From Rhizobium redzepovicii (GTDB taxonomy: Bacteria > Pseudomonadota > Alphaproteobacteria > Rhizobiales > Rhizobiaceae), in NCBI RefSeq assembly GCF_019793435.1, contig NZ_JAILYH010000025.1, positions 1-64,000 of the forward strand: a DNA stretch of 64,000 nt. The letters run 5' to 3'. Under the pieces are notes generated by a model, which made no database searches, was not told where the DNA came from, and worked only from the letters and a program-made list of their open reading frames with translations. Both the position numbers and the translations under genes were made by a program. Positions 1 through 8,579 of this stretch are shown here, piece after piece. Each line of letters starts with the position of its first letter. The stretch's first letter is position 1.

Positions 1-20
1 CAATAAGCATCCAAACAAAA

Positions 21-43
21 AGCCTCCGATGAAACCGGAGGCT
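21..43 (-). terminator. Rho-independent terminator, minus strand
   Basis: An 8-bp perfect stem (AGCCTCCG/CGGAGGCT) with a 7-nt loop is followed on the minus strand by TTTTTGTTTGG. This fits an intrinsic terminator for a minus-strand transcript; no minus-strand gene is visible just upstream in the window. Confidence 0.7.
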
Positions 44-112
44 GTTGTAACCCCATCGCAGATGGGGGTCCCGTTTGGACGCCGATCACCCCAAATGCGG
101 GGTCCTTATTCC

Positions 113-451
113 ATGCCTAATCACACCGCCGACCTCCTGCTGGGACCCGAGAGCGGGGCGGGGGTTCAGGTCATCCATGCTGAGGGACCTCGCAGGTATA
201 GCGCGAACGACGTTGCGGCGGTCGTGAGTCAACTCTCGAGCCGAGTGGTTCGCGCTCGGGGGGTGCCCCGGTCGCAGTGGCAGGCGACCTTCGAACGCAC
301 TATGCCGTCAAGCCTTGCCAGCCTGCTAATCAAAGCCAACGACGCCAAGAATAAGGGGGGTCTGGTCGAGATCGCGCCGAACGCTGGCGTGGTTCGCTAT
401 GGCCATACCTCATTGATCGATGCACTCCGGCCATTTTTCCTGCCCGAATGA
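113..451 (+). CDS. Hypothetical protein, about 112 aa
   Basis: I do not recognise this protein. An open frame runs from an upstream ATG at 29, but that ATG lies inside the terminator hairpin at 21-43, so the ATG at 113, preceded by a GGGG-containing stretch, is a better start. The product is soluble-looking, with no signal peptide or membrane segment; its C-terminal half is mixed polar and hydrophobic. No neighbour shares its strand within 1 kb, so context gives no clue. It could also be a chance frame. Confidence 0.4.
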   Translation: MPNHTADLLLGPESGAGVQVIHAEGPRRYSANDVAAVVSQLSSRVVRARGVPRSQWQATFERTMPSSLASLLIKANDAKNKGGLVEIAPNAGVVRYGHTSLIDALRPFFLPE

Positions 452-940
452 TGTCAAGACGAGACCGCGAGCCGAGTCAAAAAGAGCACTTTACGCGCGT
501 GCCGGCGAGGGGCGCAAGTTGCTCCCTCCACTCGGTGCATCCGTTGCGGCGAAATTGTAGCTCTTCAGGCAAGAGCCTCCCGCCACTCGCACAACAATTC
601 GCGATGACGATTTCGGCGTCGAGATTTTCATCGTCGACCTGACGCATGAATTCCAGGCATACGCCGCAGAGTCGCAGGACATGAAGTTGTTCGCTCTGCG
701 CACAGTCTCGATCGTACGCCAAACACCGACGAAACCTGGCTTCATGACGAAGCTGCAACTGGCGCGCTTCGTCGTGCCGCCCTCCTCCTCAGTTTTCGCG
801 GCCGGCTTTACGTCGGGATCCACATACAGGCGCATGGATACACGATGGAAGTTGCGAAAAAGCATCGTACAACGGCTTGCGAGCGCCACGATACCGCGGT
901 GCACACGATTAACTGAAGATCGTTTCGAATTTCGGGGACA
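452..940. other. Region without a convincing gene
   Basis: Both strands carry overlapping open frames. The most protein-like is on the minus strand at 477-758 (93 aa, several Cys), but it has no clear ribosome-binding site and matches no family I know. I see no promoter or repeat here. Confidence 0.4.
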
Positions 941-967
941 AAGCCCCGACGAGAAATCGCCGGGCTT
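941..967 (-). terminator. Hairpin downstream of the tRNA-like RNA
   Basis: On the minus strand AAGCCC and GGGCTT pair around an imperfect inner stem, followed by TTGT. It lies 20 nt past the 3' end of the tRNA-like element. The U tract is weak, so termination is plausible rather than certain. Confidence 0.45.
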
Positions 968-986
968 GTTCGCTTGAATCGAAGCT

Positions 987-1100
987 TGTTGTCGGGGCAG
1001 GGATTCGAACCCCGCGTCACAGCTCGAAGGCTGGAAGCAACCTCGGATACCCGAGGGATAAGGAGAGCGCCACGCTCCGATTACGCTTACGCCCGACTGA
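987..1100 (-). ncRNA. tRNA-like RNA of unusual length
   Basis: Read on the minus strand, a 5' GTCGGGC (1097-1091) can pair over six bases with a 3' CCCCGAC (997-991). Just before the latter is a canonical T arm, CGGGG-TTCGAAT-CCCTG. The 3' end reads A-ACA instead of encoded CCA. From acceptor to discriminator is 108 nt, too long for an ordinary tRNA. The inner part folds as three hairpins: GAGCG/CGCTC, CCTCGG/CCGAGG with a GTAT loop, and CAGC/GCTG. None is a normal 7-nt anticodon loop, so no amino acid can be assigned. It is not an obvious tRNA-Sec or permuted tmRNA. An EcfG-type promoter sits directly upstream. It may be a decayed class II tRNA, an attachment-site remnant, or a stress-induced tRNA mimic. 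Confidence 0.5.
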
Positions 1101-1106
1101 ACCGTT

Positions 1107-1132
1107 AACTCGTGGCCCCTTGCGATTGTTCC
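1107..1132 (-). promoter_or_regulatory. EcfG-type promoter for the tRNA-like RNA
   Basis: Minus strand GGAAC (1132-1128), 17-nt spacer, AGTT (1110-1107). The expected start near 1100 coincides with the 5' end of the tRNA-like element. Confidence 0.5.
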
Positions 1133-1460
1133 TGATGTGATGGCCTTGGGGTCACAAAGCGCAAGATTTTCGAATGCCTCCCTATATCTATGAACGCCGT
1201 CTTGCGGGCGATGTGGTCTAGCATCTCGCTAGGCTGGAGCGGATACTGGAGGAGCCAACCCCACCCCCCACGCTTCTCTTCGCGCATCACCACTTCGTGC
1301 CAAGCGGAATTGCCCGCTGGGTGCGGTGATCGCAGAGGGTAGTTGCCCTCATCGCACTACAAGAGCATTGCTTTGGCCAATGCTCGAGCTTTCGAAGCCA
1401 GGGCCGAGTTGCGCAAATGCGTGAGCCCTATTGACACGCGTGTTCGGCGATCTCGATACC
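1133..1460. other. Region without a recognisable gene
   Basis: Only short overlapping frames are present. The last 60 bases may belong to the upstream part of the decayed ABC transporter gene that follows. Confidence 0.4.
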
Positions 1461-1830
1461 AAGCCAACTCTGGTCGAGCCCACAAATCCCGTTAGCCTCG
1501 ACGTGAACGCAATCCGTGGCGAGAGCGCTTTCGAAGATGTCTCTTTCTCCTAATCGAGTGGCAAACGCTCGACCACATCACCTTCTGCATCCAAGCGGGC
1601 GAACACACTGCCATCGTCGGCAGCACGGGATTGGGGAAGAGTACGCTGGGCTACCTCTTGGCGCGGCTCGATGATCCTGATAGGGGCCGGGTGACGCTGG
1701 ACGGCATCGATCTTAAGAGTTTCGGCTTCGACACCGGACCATTCTGCGCAATCCGCGCATTCTTTTGCTCGACGAAGCGACCAGCGCGCTCGACCCGCAA
1801 ACCGAAAATGCTCCGCACAAGATCCTGCGT
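1461..1830 (+). pseudogene. ABC exporter ATPase remnant
   Basis: Two recognisable pieces of an ABC-type nucleotide-binding domain lie in different frames. The first has a Walker A motif (GSTGLGKST) near 1620 and the following beta-strand sequence (GRVTLDGIDL). The second has the Walker B and D-loop LLLDEATSALDPQTE near 1765-1810. The signature motif and helical domain between them are missing, so an internal deletion plus frameshift destroyed the gene. The DEATSALD spelling is typical of export ATPases fused to a membrane domain; that domain is not recognisable upstream. Confidence 0.8.
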
Positions 1831-2079
1831 AAGCCTTATGCCCTTCGACGAACAATAGCCGGTGGAGCCCGAAATTGGGTCTGCAACCAGCCTGCTAGGC
1901 GGGGAATTGTGTATCCAATATCAACCGTGTGCCCTTTCGTCAGTAATCTGTGCGGGAGCGCGTCGATCGCGCGCCATCGTCGCTTGTTGATTGCATGATT
2001 TCTCGCCATATCCCTGCAATGCAAACCAACCATGTTGAATCGCGCCGCGCCATCTGCACCTCAACGAGCAGGCTATAGA

Positions 2080-4266
2080 ATGAACACTGCCTCCCGCTTC
2101 CCCGCCGAACGTCTCCAGCAAGTCCTCGACAGTGCAGTTGATACCGGGATCATCATGCTCGACGTCGATGGCACGATCACCGGCTGGAGCAAGGGTGCGG
2201 AAACCCTACTCGGTTGGTCGCAGGATGAAATGCTCAGTAAGACCCTGGTGGCGATCTTCCCGCCGGAAGGAGGAGCCGCCGCGCTGCTCGAGGCGGAACT
2301 GACCGACGCCAGGTCCAAGGGAAAGGGAAGCGGCGAAGGATGGCGGCTGCAGAAGGGCGGGGGCCGCATCTGGGCCGTCGGTGAGACGACGCCGATAATG
2401 GATGATGAGAGAAAGCTTGTTGGTTTCGTGAAGGTCCTGCGTGATCGCACCGAGCAGCGCGAGACGGAGATGGCGCTGCGAGAGCGCACCCGCGCGCTCG
2501 AGATTCTCAATCGAGCCGGAGCTGACCTCGCGCGCGAGAATGACCTGGAGAAGGTTGTCCAACTGGTAACGGACGCAGGCGTGGAGCTTACCGGAGCTCA
2601 GTTCGGCGCATTCTTCTACAACGTCATCAATCCATCGGGCGAGAGCTATATGCTCTACACGCTGTCCGGCGTTCCTCGCGAGGCATTCTCGAAGTTTCCC
2701 ATGCCACGCAATACGGCTGTCTTTGCACCGACCTTTCTCGGAGAGGGAATTGTGCGTTCCGCCGATATCACCCAAGACAGCCGGTATGGCAAGAATGAGC
2801 CGCGACGGGGAATGCCGGAAGGTCATCTTCCCGTACGTAGCTATCTGGCCGTGCCGGTCATTTCACGAACCGGCGAGGTGATCGGTGGACTTTTCTTCGG
2901 TCACGCTGACATCGGCGTGTTCGACGCGGCGTCAGAAAGCGGTCTCGCCGGCCTCGCCGGCGAAGCTGCGGTCGCCATCGACAACGCCCGGCTGTTCGAT
3001 GCCGTGCAACGTGAGCTGCAGGAAAGACGCCGCGCTGAAGAAGCACTCAAGGAACTGAACGCCAACCTCGAGCATCTCGTCAAGCAGAAGACGGAGGAAC
3101 TGACCCAGAACGCAGAGGCGCTGCGGCAGGCCCAGAAATTGGAGGCGATTGGGCAGTTAACGGGGGGAGTCGCCCACGACTTCAACAATCTGCTGCAGAT
3201 CATTGTCGGCAATCTCGACACGCTCACGCGGAACCTGCCGCCGGAAGCGGGTCGGTTGCGAAGGGCAGCCTCGCAGGCGATGAACGGCGCGAGGCGGGCA
3301 GCGGCTCTGACGCAACGACTGTTGGCTTTTGCCCGCCGCCAGCCACTCGACCCCAAGCCGATTGACACGAACAGCCTGATCCGCGGCATGTCGGAGCTCC
3401 TGCACCGGACGCTTGGAGAGATATACAACATTGAAGTTGTGCTCGCCGCCGGTCTCTGGAAAGCGGAAGCCGATCCCAACGAACTGGAAAGCGCGCTGCT
3501 CAATCTCGCGATCAACGCCCGGGACGCGATGCCTGATGGCGGAAAACTGACGATCGAGACATTCAATGCCCATCTGGACGAGGCCTATGCGTCATCGCAT
3601 GCCGAAGTGATCCCCGGCCAGTATACCGCCATTAGTGTTTCCGACACTGGGACGGGGATGGACACGGAAACGCTATCGCATGTGTTCGAGCCGTTCTTCA
3701 CGACTAAGGATCAGGGGAAGGGCACCGGGCTTGGCCTCAGCCAGGTGTATGGGTTCGTCAAGCAATCCAAGGGCCATGTGAAGATCTACTCGGAAGTTGG
3801 GGAGGGAACGACAGTCAAGATCTACCTGCCACGGCTCTTTTCAGACGGGGCCGGTGAAGAGGTGGCAGAGGCACCTGCCATCCCCGAGGCTGCGGCCGGC
3901 GAAGTTATTCTTGTCGTCGAGGACGATCCGGACGTTCGCGCCTATTCGGTCGAATCGCTGCGCGAGCTCGGCTACCATGTACTCGAAGCCAAGGACGGTC
4001 CGGCGGCTCTGCAAGCGCTGTCGAGCTACGGCAATGTCGATCTGATCTTTTCGGATGTGGTGTTGCCGAGCGGCATGAGCGGCGCCGACGTTGTTGCCAA
4101 GGCGCGTGAGACAAATCCGACGCAGAAAGCGTTGTTCACGACAGGGTATTCGCGCAACGCCATCGTTCATCACGGCCGGCTCGACAAGGGCGTGCACTTG
4201 CTGCCCAAGCCATTCTCTTTTGAAGATCTGGCCGTACGCGTCCGGGATGTGCTCGACCGTAACTGA
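2080..4266 (+). CDS. PAS-GAF hybrid sensor histidine kinase with receiver domain
   Basis: This is an intact 728-aa cytoplasmic hybrid kinase. The order is a PAS domain (about 15-125), a GAF domain (about 150-300), a short coiled coil, a HisKA domain with the phospho-acceptor in GVAHDFNNLL (His366), a HATPase domain (DTGTGM, GTGLGLSQVYGFVKQ) and a C-terminal receiver with phospho-acceptor Asp659 in LIFSDVVLP and a conserved KPF lysine. HDFNN kinases with a terminal receiver usually pass phosphate internally and on to a separate partner. No membrane segment is present, so the signal is probably intracellular. An in-frame ATG at 2032 lacks a ribosome-binding site; 2080 has GAGCAGG upstream. It stands alone, and its partner is not evident nearby. 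Confidence 0.9.
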   Translation: MNTASRFPAERLQQVLDSAVDTGIIMLDVDGTITGWSKGAETLLGWSQDEMLSKTLVAIFPPEGGAAALLEAELTDARSKGKGSGEGWRLQKGGGRIWAVGETTPIMDDERKLVGFVKVLRDRTEQRETEMALRERTRALEILNRAGADLARENDLEKVVQLVTDAGVELTGAQFGAFFYNVINPSGESYMLYTLSGVPREAFSKFPMPRNTAVFAPTFLGEGIVRSADITQDSRYGKNEPRRGMPEGHLPVRSYLAVPVISRTGEVIGGLFFGHADIGVFDAASESGLAGLAGEAAVAIDNARLFDAVQRELQERRRAEEALKELNANLEHLVKQKTEELTQNAEALRQAQKLEAIGQLTGGVAHDFNNLLQIIVGNLDTLTRNLPPEAGRLRRAASQAMNGARRAAALTQRLLAFARRQPLDPKPIDTNSLIRGMSELLHRTLGEIYNIEVVLAAGLWKAEADPNELESALLNLAINARDAMPDGGKLTIETFNAHLDEAYASSHAEVIPGQYTAISVSDTGTGMDTETLSHVFEPFFTTKDQGKGTGLGLSQVYGFVKQSKGHVKIYSEVGEGTTVKIYLPRLFSDGAGEEVAEAPAIPEAAAGEVILVVEDDPDVRAYSVESLRELGYHVLEAKDGPAALQALSSYGNVDLIFSDVVLPSGMSGADVVAKARETNPTQKALFTTGYSRNAIVHHGRLDKGVHLLPKPFSFEDLAVRVRDVLDRN

Positions 4267-4291
4267 CCGCTCGATCTGACGACCGTTTCGA

Positions 4292-4320
4292 CCAACTCGT
4301 CTTGTGATTGCCGGAGTTGG
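4292..4320 (+). terminator. Candidate terminator after the hybrid kinase
   Basis: A 7-bp stem CCAACTC/GAGTTGG with a 15-nt loop is followed by TTTGTT, 25 nt past the kinase stop codon. Confidence 0.5.
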
Positions 4321-4625
4321 TTTGTTAGCTGCTCCAGCACCCGCGCTGTCACGTTATCGGAGGACTGTATGTCCTCTTGTCGCGGGTAGTGCCGCGTTTT
4401 CACCAGGCTATGCAGCCGAAAGCGCATCTGGCTCGTGACGCCGGGTATTCGCATGACGATCTCTCCGCCAGACGCAGGCCCCCTCTTCATAGTTATCGTC
4501 CGGGTGATTTTGACGTATTCATTGCTCTCCCTAGCTCAAAGCAACCGGTTTTGCGTTGCTCGCCGGAGAACACGCATCAGGCGCCGTAATTCCAGTTTGG
4601 GTTACCAAAGAATTTGTCGCTCGCG
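4321..4625. other. Intergenic region, nothing recognised
   Basis: About 300 bases without a supported gene. A minus-strand frame overlaps the kinase 3' end, but it has no start signal and no family resemblance. Confidence 0.4.
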
Positions 4626-4877
4626 CTAATTTCTGAGCTTCTTTAGAAGGATAAACGCCGACAGTAGAAAGCAGGCAGCGTTCGTGAGGATGATTGGCCA
4701 CTCGGCCCGCATGACGCCGAAGGCGGTCCAGAGAACAAAGCCTGTTACGGTAAGACAATACATCCTCGCCGAAATCGCTTCGGTGCGTCCGGTGCGAACG
4801 ACCTTCCAGACCTGCGGAACGAAGCTGCAGACGGAACACACGGAGGCAAGATATCCGACGATCAGCGCTGTATCCAA
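4626..4877 (-). CDS. SemiSWEET-family (PQ-loop) sugar transporter
   Basis: The 83-aa product has three hydrophobic helices and a Pro-Gln dipeptide in the first (SFVPQVWKV), the layout of bacterial SemiSWEETs. These act as inner-membrane homodimers for facilitated sugar diffusion; the substrate cannot be read from sequence. The start is TTG at 4877 with GGAG nine bases upstream; no in-frame ATG is better placed. An EcfG-type promoter lies 40 bases upstream, suggesting induction by general stress, perhaps for compatible sugars such as sucrose or trehalose (inference). Confidence 0.8.
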   Translation of the reverse strand: MDTALIVGYLASVCSVCSFVPQVWKVVRTGRTEAISARMYCLTVTGFVLWTAFGVMRAEWPIILTNAACFLLSAFILLKKLRN

Positions 4878-4916
4878 AATGACGGTCTCCTAACTGCGTG
4901 ATCCATAGCGATAGGG

Positions 4917-4941
4917 AACTATCCCTCTTGCCCGTTGTTCC
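4917..4941 (-). promoter_or_regulatory. EcfG-type promoter for the SemiSWEET gene
   Basis: Minus strand GGAAC (4941-4937), 16-nt spacer, AGTT (4920-4917). The predicted start near 4910 leaves a leader of about 33 nt before the TTG start. Confidence 0.65.
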
Positions 4942-4988
4942 AGTGATCCCGCGAGGCCTCAGGGCGATCGCCGATGACGGACGATGGA

Positions 4989-5920
4989 ATGGATCTAACA
5001 ATAAAAGATTGCGTCATCGTTGGAGGTGGACCGGCAGGATTGACAGCCGCGATTTATCTCGCGCGCTATCACCTGTCCGTCACGAACCAGCCGGGCGGCC
5101 AGCATCCCCATTTCTCATAACCACGCGGGCTTTCCCGGCGGCATCAGCGGCGCCGAGTTGCTCGGCCGGATGCGTGCTCAAGCCATCATGTACGGCGCCG
5201 AGATCCTCGATAAACGCGCGACGGCCTTGCGCAGGGCAGAAAAGAACTTCGTCGTCTCCTCTTCCGATGGTGCCGTGCGGGCGCGAACTGTGCTCATGGC
5301 CACGGGCGTTCTTAACCGCATGCCTTCGATGCCAATGGACGAGCACGATGAGGCACTGAAACGAGGGCTTATCCGCTACTGCCCCGTTTGCGACGGTTTC
5401 GAAGTGACCGACAAGCGCGTGGCGATTATCGGACATGGCTCGAAAGCATATATGGAAGCACTGTTTCTCAGAAGTTATAGCCGAAACATTTACCCTGCTG
5501 TCGCCCTCCGCCGAGCATCACCTCGAGAGAGGCGAGGAAGCGCGCCTGCGGGAACTTGGTATCCTGGTGAAGTGTGGCCCGTTTGAAATCGATGTCGAAC
5601 AAGACGCGATCGTAATCCGCACAGGCTGGGGTACGCTGCAGTTCGACTCCATCTACCCCGCGCTGGGATCGGACGTCAGATCGGAATTCGCCTCAGGGGT
5701 GGGAGCTAGGGTGTCGGAGGAAGGTTGCATTTGCGTCGACAGTCACCAACGCACGAGCGTGCCGGGCCTTTATGCCGCAGGAGACGTGGTGATTGGCCTG
5801 GATCAGATCAGCCATGTGATGGGGCAGGCCGGGGTCGCGGCAACGACGATCCGGAATGATCTGTGCGATTTGTCAGCTTTGATCCGCAGAGTTCACCGCA
5901 AACCCCGCCCCTGTCGCTGA
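4989..5920 (+). pseudogene. Thioredoxin-reductase-like FAD/NAD(P) oxidoreductase, frameshifted
   Basis: The pieces lie in three frames. The first holds the FAD-binding motif VIVGGGPAGLTAA from the ATG at 4989 and stops near 5118 after losing a segment. The second holds the NAD(P)-site region and the redox motif YCPVCDGFE near 5380. The third, from about 5480, ends with the FAD-proximal motif GLYAAGDVV. Together they span nearly the full length of a 300-aa thioredoxin-reductase-like flavoprotein. At least two frameshifts and a small deletion after the first motif make it non-functional. Confidence 0.85.
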
Positions 5921-5957
5921 GACTCCGTCGTCTCCCCCGATCCCTGCCCTGACTGTC

Positions 5958-6299
5958 ATGCCGGTGGACGACGATAGCCTTGTACATGAATACGGTTTTG
6001 ATACTGGAGGATCTCGGGCACACGGTTATCGAGGCAAGCTCGGCTGATGAAGCGCTTCAGCTCCTTGAATACGGGCCGCTACCCGACGTCCTGATCACCG
6101 ATCACGCAATGCCTCATTGACCGGCGCCGAACTTGCCCGCCGGGTTGTCGAACGGCACCCAAAGCTGCGCGTGATCCTTGCTACCGGCTACGCCGAATTG
6201 CCGGGCGGAGAGGGGGCGGGGCTGGCGCGGCTTTCGAAACCGTTTAGTCAGGAGGAGCTCAACAGCGCGCTGGCATTGGTCAGCGCGTCAGACCGATAG
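5958..6299 (+). pseudogene. Single-domain response regulator, frameshifted
   Basis: Receiver-domain pieces are clear: the acidic VDDD start, the phospho-acceptor strand VLITDHAMP, and the C-terminal RVILATGY and LSKPFSQEEL blocks. The N-terminal acidic pocket, the Asp strand and the C-terminal half lie in different frames, so at least two frameshifts interrupt it, one directly after the phospho-acceptor loop (stop TGA near 6118). It follows the decayed flavoprotein on the same strand. Confidence 0.8.
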
Positions 6300-6370
6300 C
6301 TTCTCGTGTCCGGCAGGGCCCTCCGGGAAATGACGCCGGCAGGTTAGCCATCGTGTATCCTCAAACGCAA

Positions 6371-6394
6371 AAAAGGCGCCTCACGGCGCCTTTT
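6371..6394. terminator. Bidirectional Rho-independent terminator
   Basis: A 10-bp perfect stem AAAAGGCGCC/GGCGCCTTTT with a TCAC loop, flanked by A on the left and T on the right. It serves the Ku operon from the right and the plus-strand remnants from the left. Confidence 0.85.
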
Positions 6395-6451
6395 CCGATT
6401 TCGCTGCGAAGGGTGTCGGCTGGCAGAGTTCGAGCTCCATGACCTTGTCCA

Positions 6452-7261
6452 TCATCCGGTCTTCTTGCTCTTGAGTTCGTTGGCGACACTCTTGCGCAGC
6501 GCGTCCATGATGTTGATGACGTTCGAAGCGGGAGCGGCGGCTTGTTTGGTCTTGGAGCTCTTCTTCTGCGGCTTCAGAGCTTTTTTCTTCTCCTCAATGA
6601 GAGCGAGCAGACTCTCCTGAATGGGGTCGCTCACCATCTCCGGCGACCATCGCTTCGTTTTCTGCTTGATCAGCTTCTGCACCAGCGGCACGAGATCAGG
6701 ATCGGCCTCGTCTTCGATGTCCTGGAAATAGGCCTCCTCTGGACGCACCTCGTCGCCGAAACGCAGGGACCAGAGGACGATGCCTTCGTCTCGCGGCTCG
6801 AGGACGACCGCCTTTTCGCGCCGGCCAACGACGAGCTTCGATATGCCAACGACCTTGTCGGCCTTCATCGCATCCCGGATGACCGCGAAAGCCTCGTTGC
6901 CGACGGCGTCGTCCGGCATTAGATAGTGCGGCTTCTCCAGGTAGACCCATTCGATCGATTCCGCCGGAGCGAACTTCTCGATGTCGATCGTTTTGACGGT
7001 GTCGAGCGCGACCCGATCCAGGTCGTCGTCGGTCAGGATGACATAGTCGTTCTCGCCGCGGGCGTAGCCCTTCGCCTCGTTCTCGTCCTTGACGGGCTTG
7101 CCCGTGACGGAGTCGATATATTGGGAGACGACCCGGTTGCCCGTCTCCTTGTTGAGCGTGTGAAACCGCACCTTCGCCGACTCCGATGTCGCCGGGGTCA
7201 TGTTGACCGGGCATGTCACAAGCGAAAGCTTCAGGTAGCCTTTCCAGTAGGGACGCGCCAT
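6452..7261 (-). CDS. ku: Ku DNA-end-binding protein (second of a tandem pair)
   Basis: The 269-aa product begins MARPYWKGYLKLS and carries the bacterial Ku core beta-barrel (VRFHTLNKETGNRV, YLEKPHYLMPD, LEPRDEGIVLWSLR), followed by a Lys-rich C-terminal tail. Ku forms dimers on double-strand breaks and recruits LigD for end joining. The start at 7261 has AGGAG seven bases upstream; an extension to 7366 overlaps the preceding gene and reads as low-complexity Arg/Pro. It follows the other ku by 10 bases. In Sinorhizobium a similar adjacent pair (sku3/sku4) acts as a heterodimer and is stress-induced; that this pair is equivalent is inference. Confidence 0.93.
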   Translation of the reverse strand: MARPYWKGYLKLSLVTCPVNMTPATSESAKVRFHTLNKETGNRVVSQYIDSVTGKPVKDENEAKGYARGENDYVILTDDDLDRVALDTVKTIDIEKFAPAESIEWVYLEKPHYLMPDDAVGNEAFAVIRDAMKADKVVGISKLVVGRREKAVVLEPRDEGIVLWSLRFGDEVRPEEAYFQDIEDEADPDLVPLVQKLIKQKTKRWSPEMVSDPIQESLLALIEEKKKALKPQKKSSKTKQAAAPASNVINIMDALRKSVANELKSKKTG

Positions 7262-7271
7262 GACCGATCTC

Positions 7272-8180
7272 CTAGCTCGCCTTACGCTGCGGAGCAGCCT
7301 TGGAGGAGGCGGCCTTCGCAGCCGCTCCACGCGCGGCACGCGGCCGACCGACGCCAGAGTTGGCATTGGCGGGGGTGGGTTTCGGTTTGTCCCCGGTGGC
7401 CTTCAGCATGCCAGCGCTTTCGCGCAGGGCGGCAAGCAGATCGTTCGGCTTCGAAACCTCGACCTTTTTCGGCTTAGGCAAGGATCTGCCTTCCATCTTC
7501 GCCTTCACCAGCTCGGCCAAGGCTGCTTCATATCGATCGTCGAACGTGGCCGGATCGAAGTCGCCCTTCTTGGTGCCGATGATATGCTTGGCAAGATCTA
7601 GCATCTCGCCTTCAATCTTCAGCTTGGGCATTTCCTCGAAGGCCTTTTTCGACGAGCGCACCTCGTAGTCATAGTTCAAGGTCGTGGCGATGAGACCTTT
7701 GCCATGCGGCCGGATGAGTACGGTCCTCATCCGGCGGAACAGGACGGTGCGCGCGATGGCCGCCACCTTCGACTTCCGCATTCCGTCCCGCAGCGCGACA
7801 AAGGCGTCGCCGCCCATCTTGTCGGGCGTCAGGTAGTAGGGTTTGTCGAAGTAGACGTCGTCGACATCAGAACAGGGGATGAAGGCTTCGATCTCCAATG
7901 TCTTGTTTGACTCGGGAATGGTGGCTGCGACCTCGTCAGGGTCGATGACGATATACTGACCGTTCTCAATCTCGAAGCCTTTGGTCTGCTGTTCCTTCGG
8001 CACAGGCTCTTCGGTCTCACCGTCGACGAAGACGCGGTTGACTCGATTGCCGGTTGCCTTGTTTATCGTGTTGAAGGTGATCCGGTCGGAGGTGCTCGCT
8101 GCTGTGTAGAGAGCCGCCCCGCATGAGACTTCACCGAATTTGATAAAGCCCTTCCACTGGGCTCTGTGTCCACTCGCCAT
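7272..8180 (-). CDS. ku: Ku DNA-end-binding protein (first of a tandem pair)
   Basis: The 302-aa Ku protein has the family motifs ITFNTINKATGNRV, YFDKPYYLTPDK and IRPHGKGLIATTL, and an Ala/Lys/Arg-rich tail (GRPRAARGAAAKAA) typical of DNA-binding Ku extensions. The ATG at 8180 is preceded by CGGAGTAAC. It is the promoter-proximal member of a two-gene operon ending at the bidirectional terminator at 6371-6394. No intact ligD is in the window, only a fragment at about 41.1 kb, so the partner ligase must lie elsewhere. Confidence 0.93.
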   Translation of the reverse strand: MASGHRAQWKGFIKFGEVSCGAALYTAASTSDRITFNTINKATGNRVNRVFVDGETEEPVPKEQQTKGFEIENGQYIVIDPDEVAATIPESNKTLEIEAFIPCSDVDDVYFDKPYYLTPDKMGGDAFVALRDGMRKSKVAAIARTVLFRRMRTVLIRPHGKGLIATTLNYDYEVRSSKKAFEEMPKLKIEGEMLDLAKHIIGTKKGDFDPATFDDRYEAALAELVKAKMEGRSLPKPKKVEVSKPNDLLAALRESAGMLKATGDKPKPTPANANSGVGRPRAARGAAAKAASSKAAPQRKAS

Positions 8181-8211
8181 ACCCGTTACTCCGAATCTCT
8201 ACTGGCGAATC

Positions 8212-8236
8212 AAGATCTGGCGAGGTGATTCGTTCC
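8212..8236 (-). promoter_or_regulatory. Relaxed EcfG-type promoter for the ku operon
   Basis: Minus strand GGAAC (8236-8232) with TT 18 nt downstream, fitting the published rhizobial RpoE2 form GGAAC-N18-TT but lacking the usual G before TT. It sits inside an inverted repeat (GATTCGTT...AACGAATC, 8228-8252) that could be an operator. Confidence 0.4.
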
Positions 8237-8344
8237 GATTCGAAACGAATCATTTTTCAATGGCTTAGCGCCGTTTGTTGCCGATTTGATTCCGGGTACG
8301 CCGGCGGCACCTATGGAGGATGGGATCGCCGACGCCTAAGCCGC

Positions 8345-8369
8345 GGAACAACGTGAATCATCAAACGTT
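8345..8369 (+). promoter_or_regulatory. EcfG-type promoter, consensus
   Basis: GGAAC-N16-CGTT, an exact match to the general-stress consensus, 37 bases before the DUF3606 start codon. Confidence 0.8.
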
Positions 8370-8405
8370 TACGAGCAGGTCCCGTAGCCAACAGGAGATA
8401 CCGAT

Positions 8406-8579
8406 ATGACGACCACAAGACGCGGCCGTGCGCAGGACAGAGCGAAGGTCGCAGGCGGACAGGATCATGAGGTCCGATACGAAGCGAAGAAGGAAGGCGT
8501 CTCGAAAGGTGAAGTGCAATACGCCGTCAAAAAGGTCGGCAACAGCCGAAAGAAGATCGAAGCTGATCTAAAAGGTTGA
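8406..8579 (+). CDS. DUF3606 small protein
   Basis: This 57-aa gene begins MTTTRRGRAQDRAKVA and contains the DUF3606 core (HEVRYEAKKEGVSKGE, VKKVGNSRKKIEADL), a short helical domain common in rhizobial stress-induced proteins whose function is unknown. An AGGAG stands eight bases before the ATG, and an exact EcfG promoter lies upstream, so general-stress expression is well supported. The stop codon overlaps the start of the next small gene (TGATG), suggesting translational coupling. Confidence 0.85.
   Translation: MTTTRRGRAQDRAKVAGGQDHEVRYEAKKEGVSKGEVQYAVKKVGNSRKKIEADLKG

Noticed and set aside
4170..4490. Minus-strand frame overlapping the hybrid kinase 3' end
   Set aside because: It overlaps the conserved receiver domain, has no ribosome-binding site and no family resemblance.
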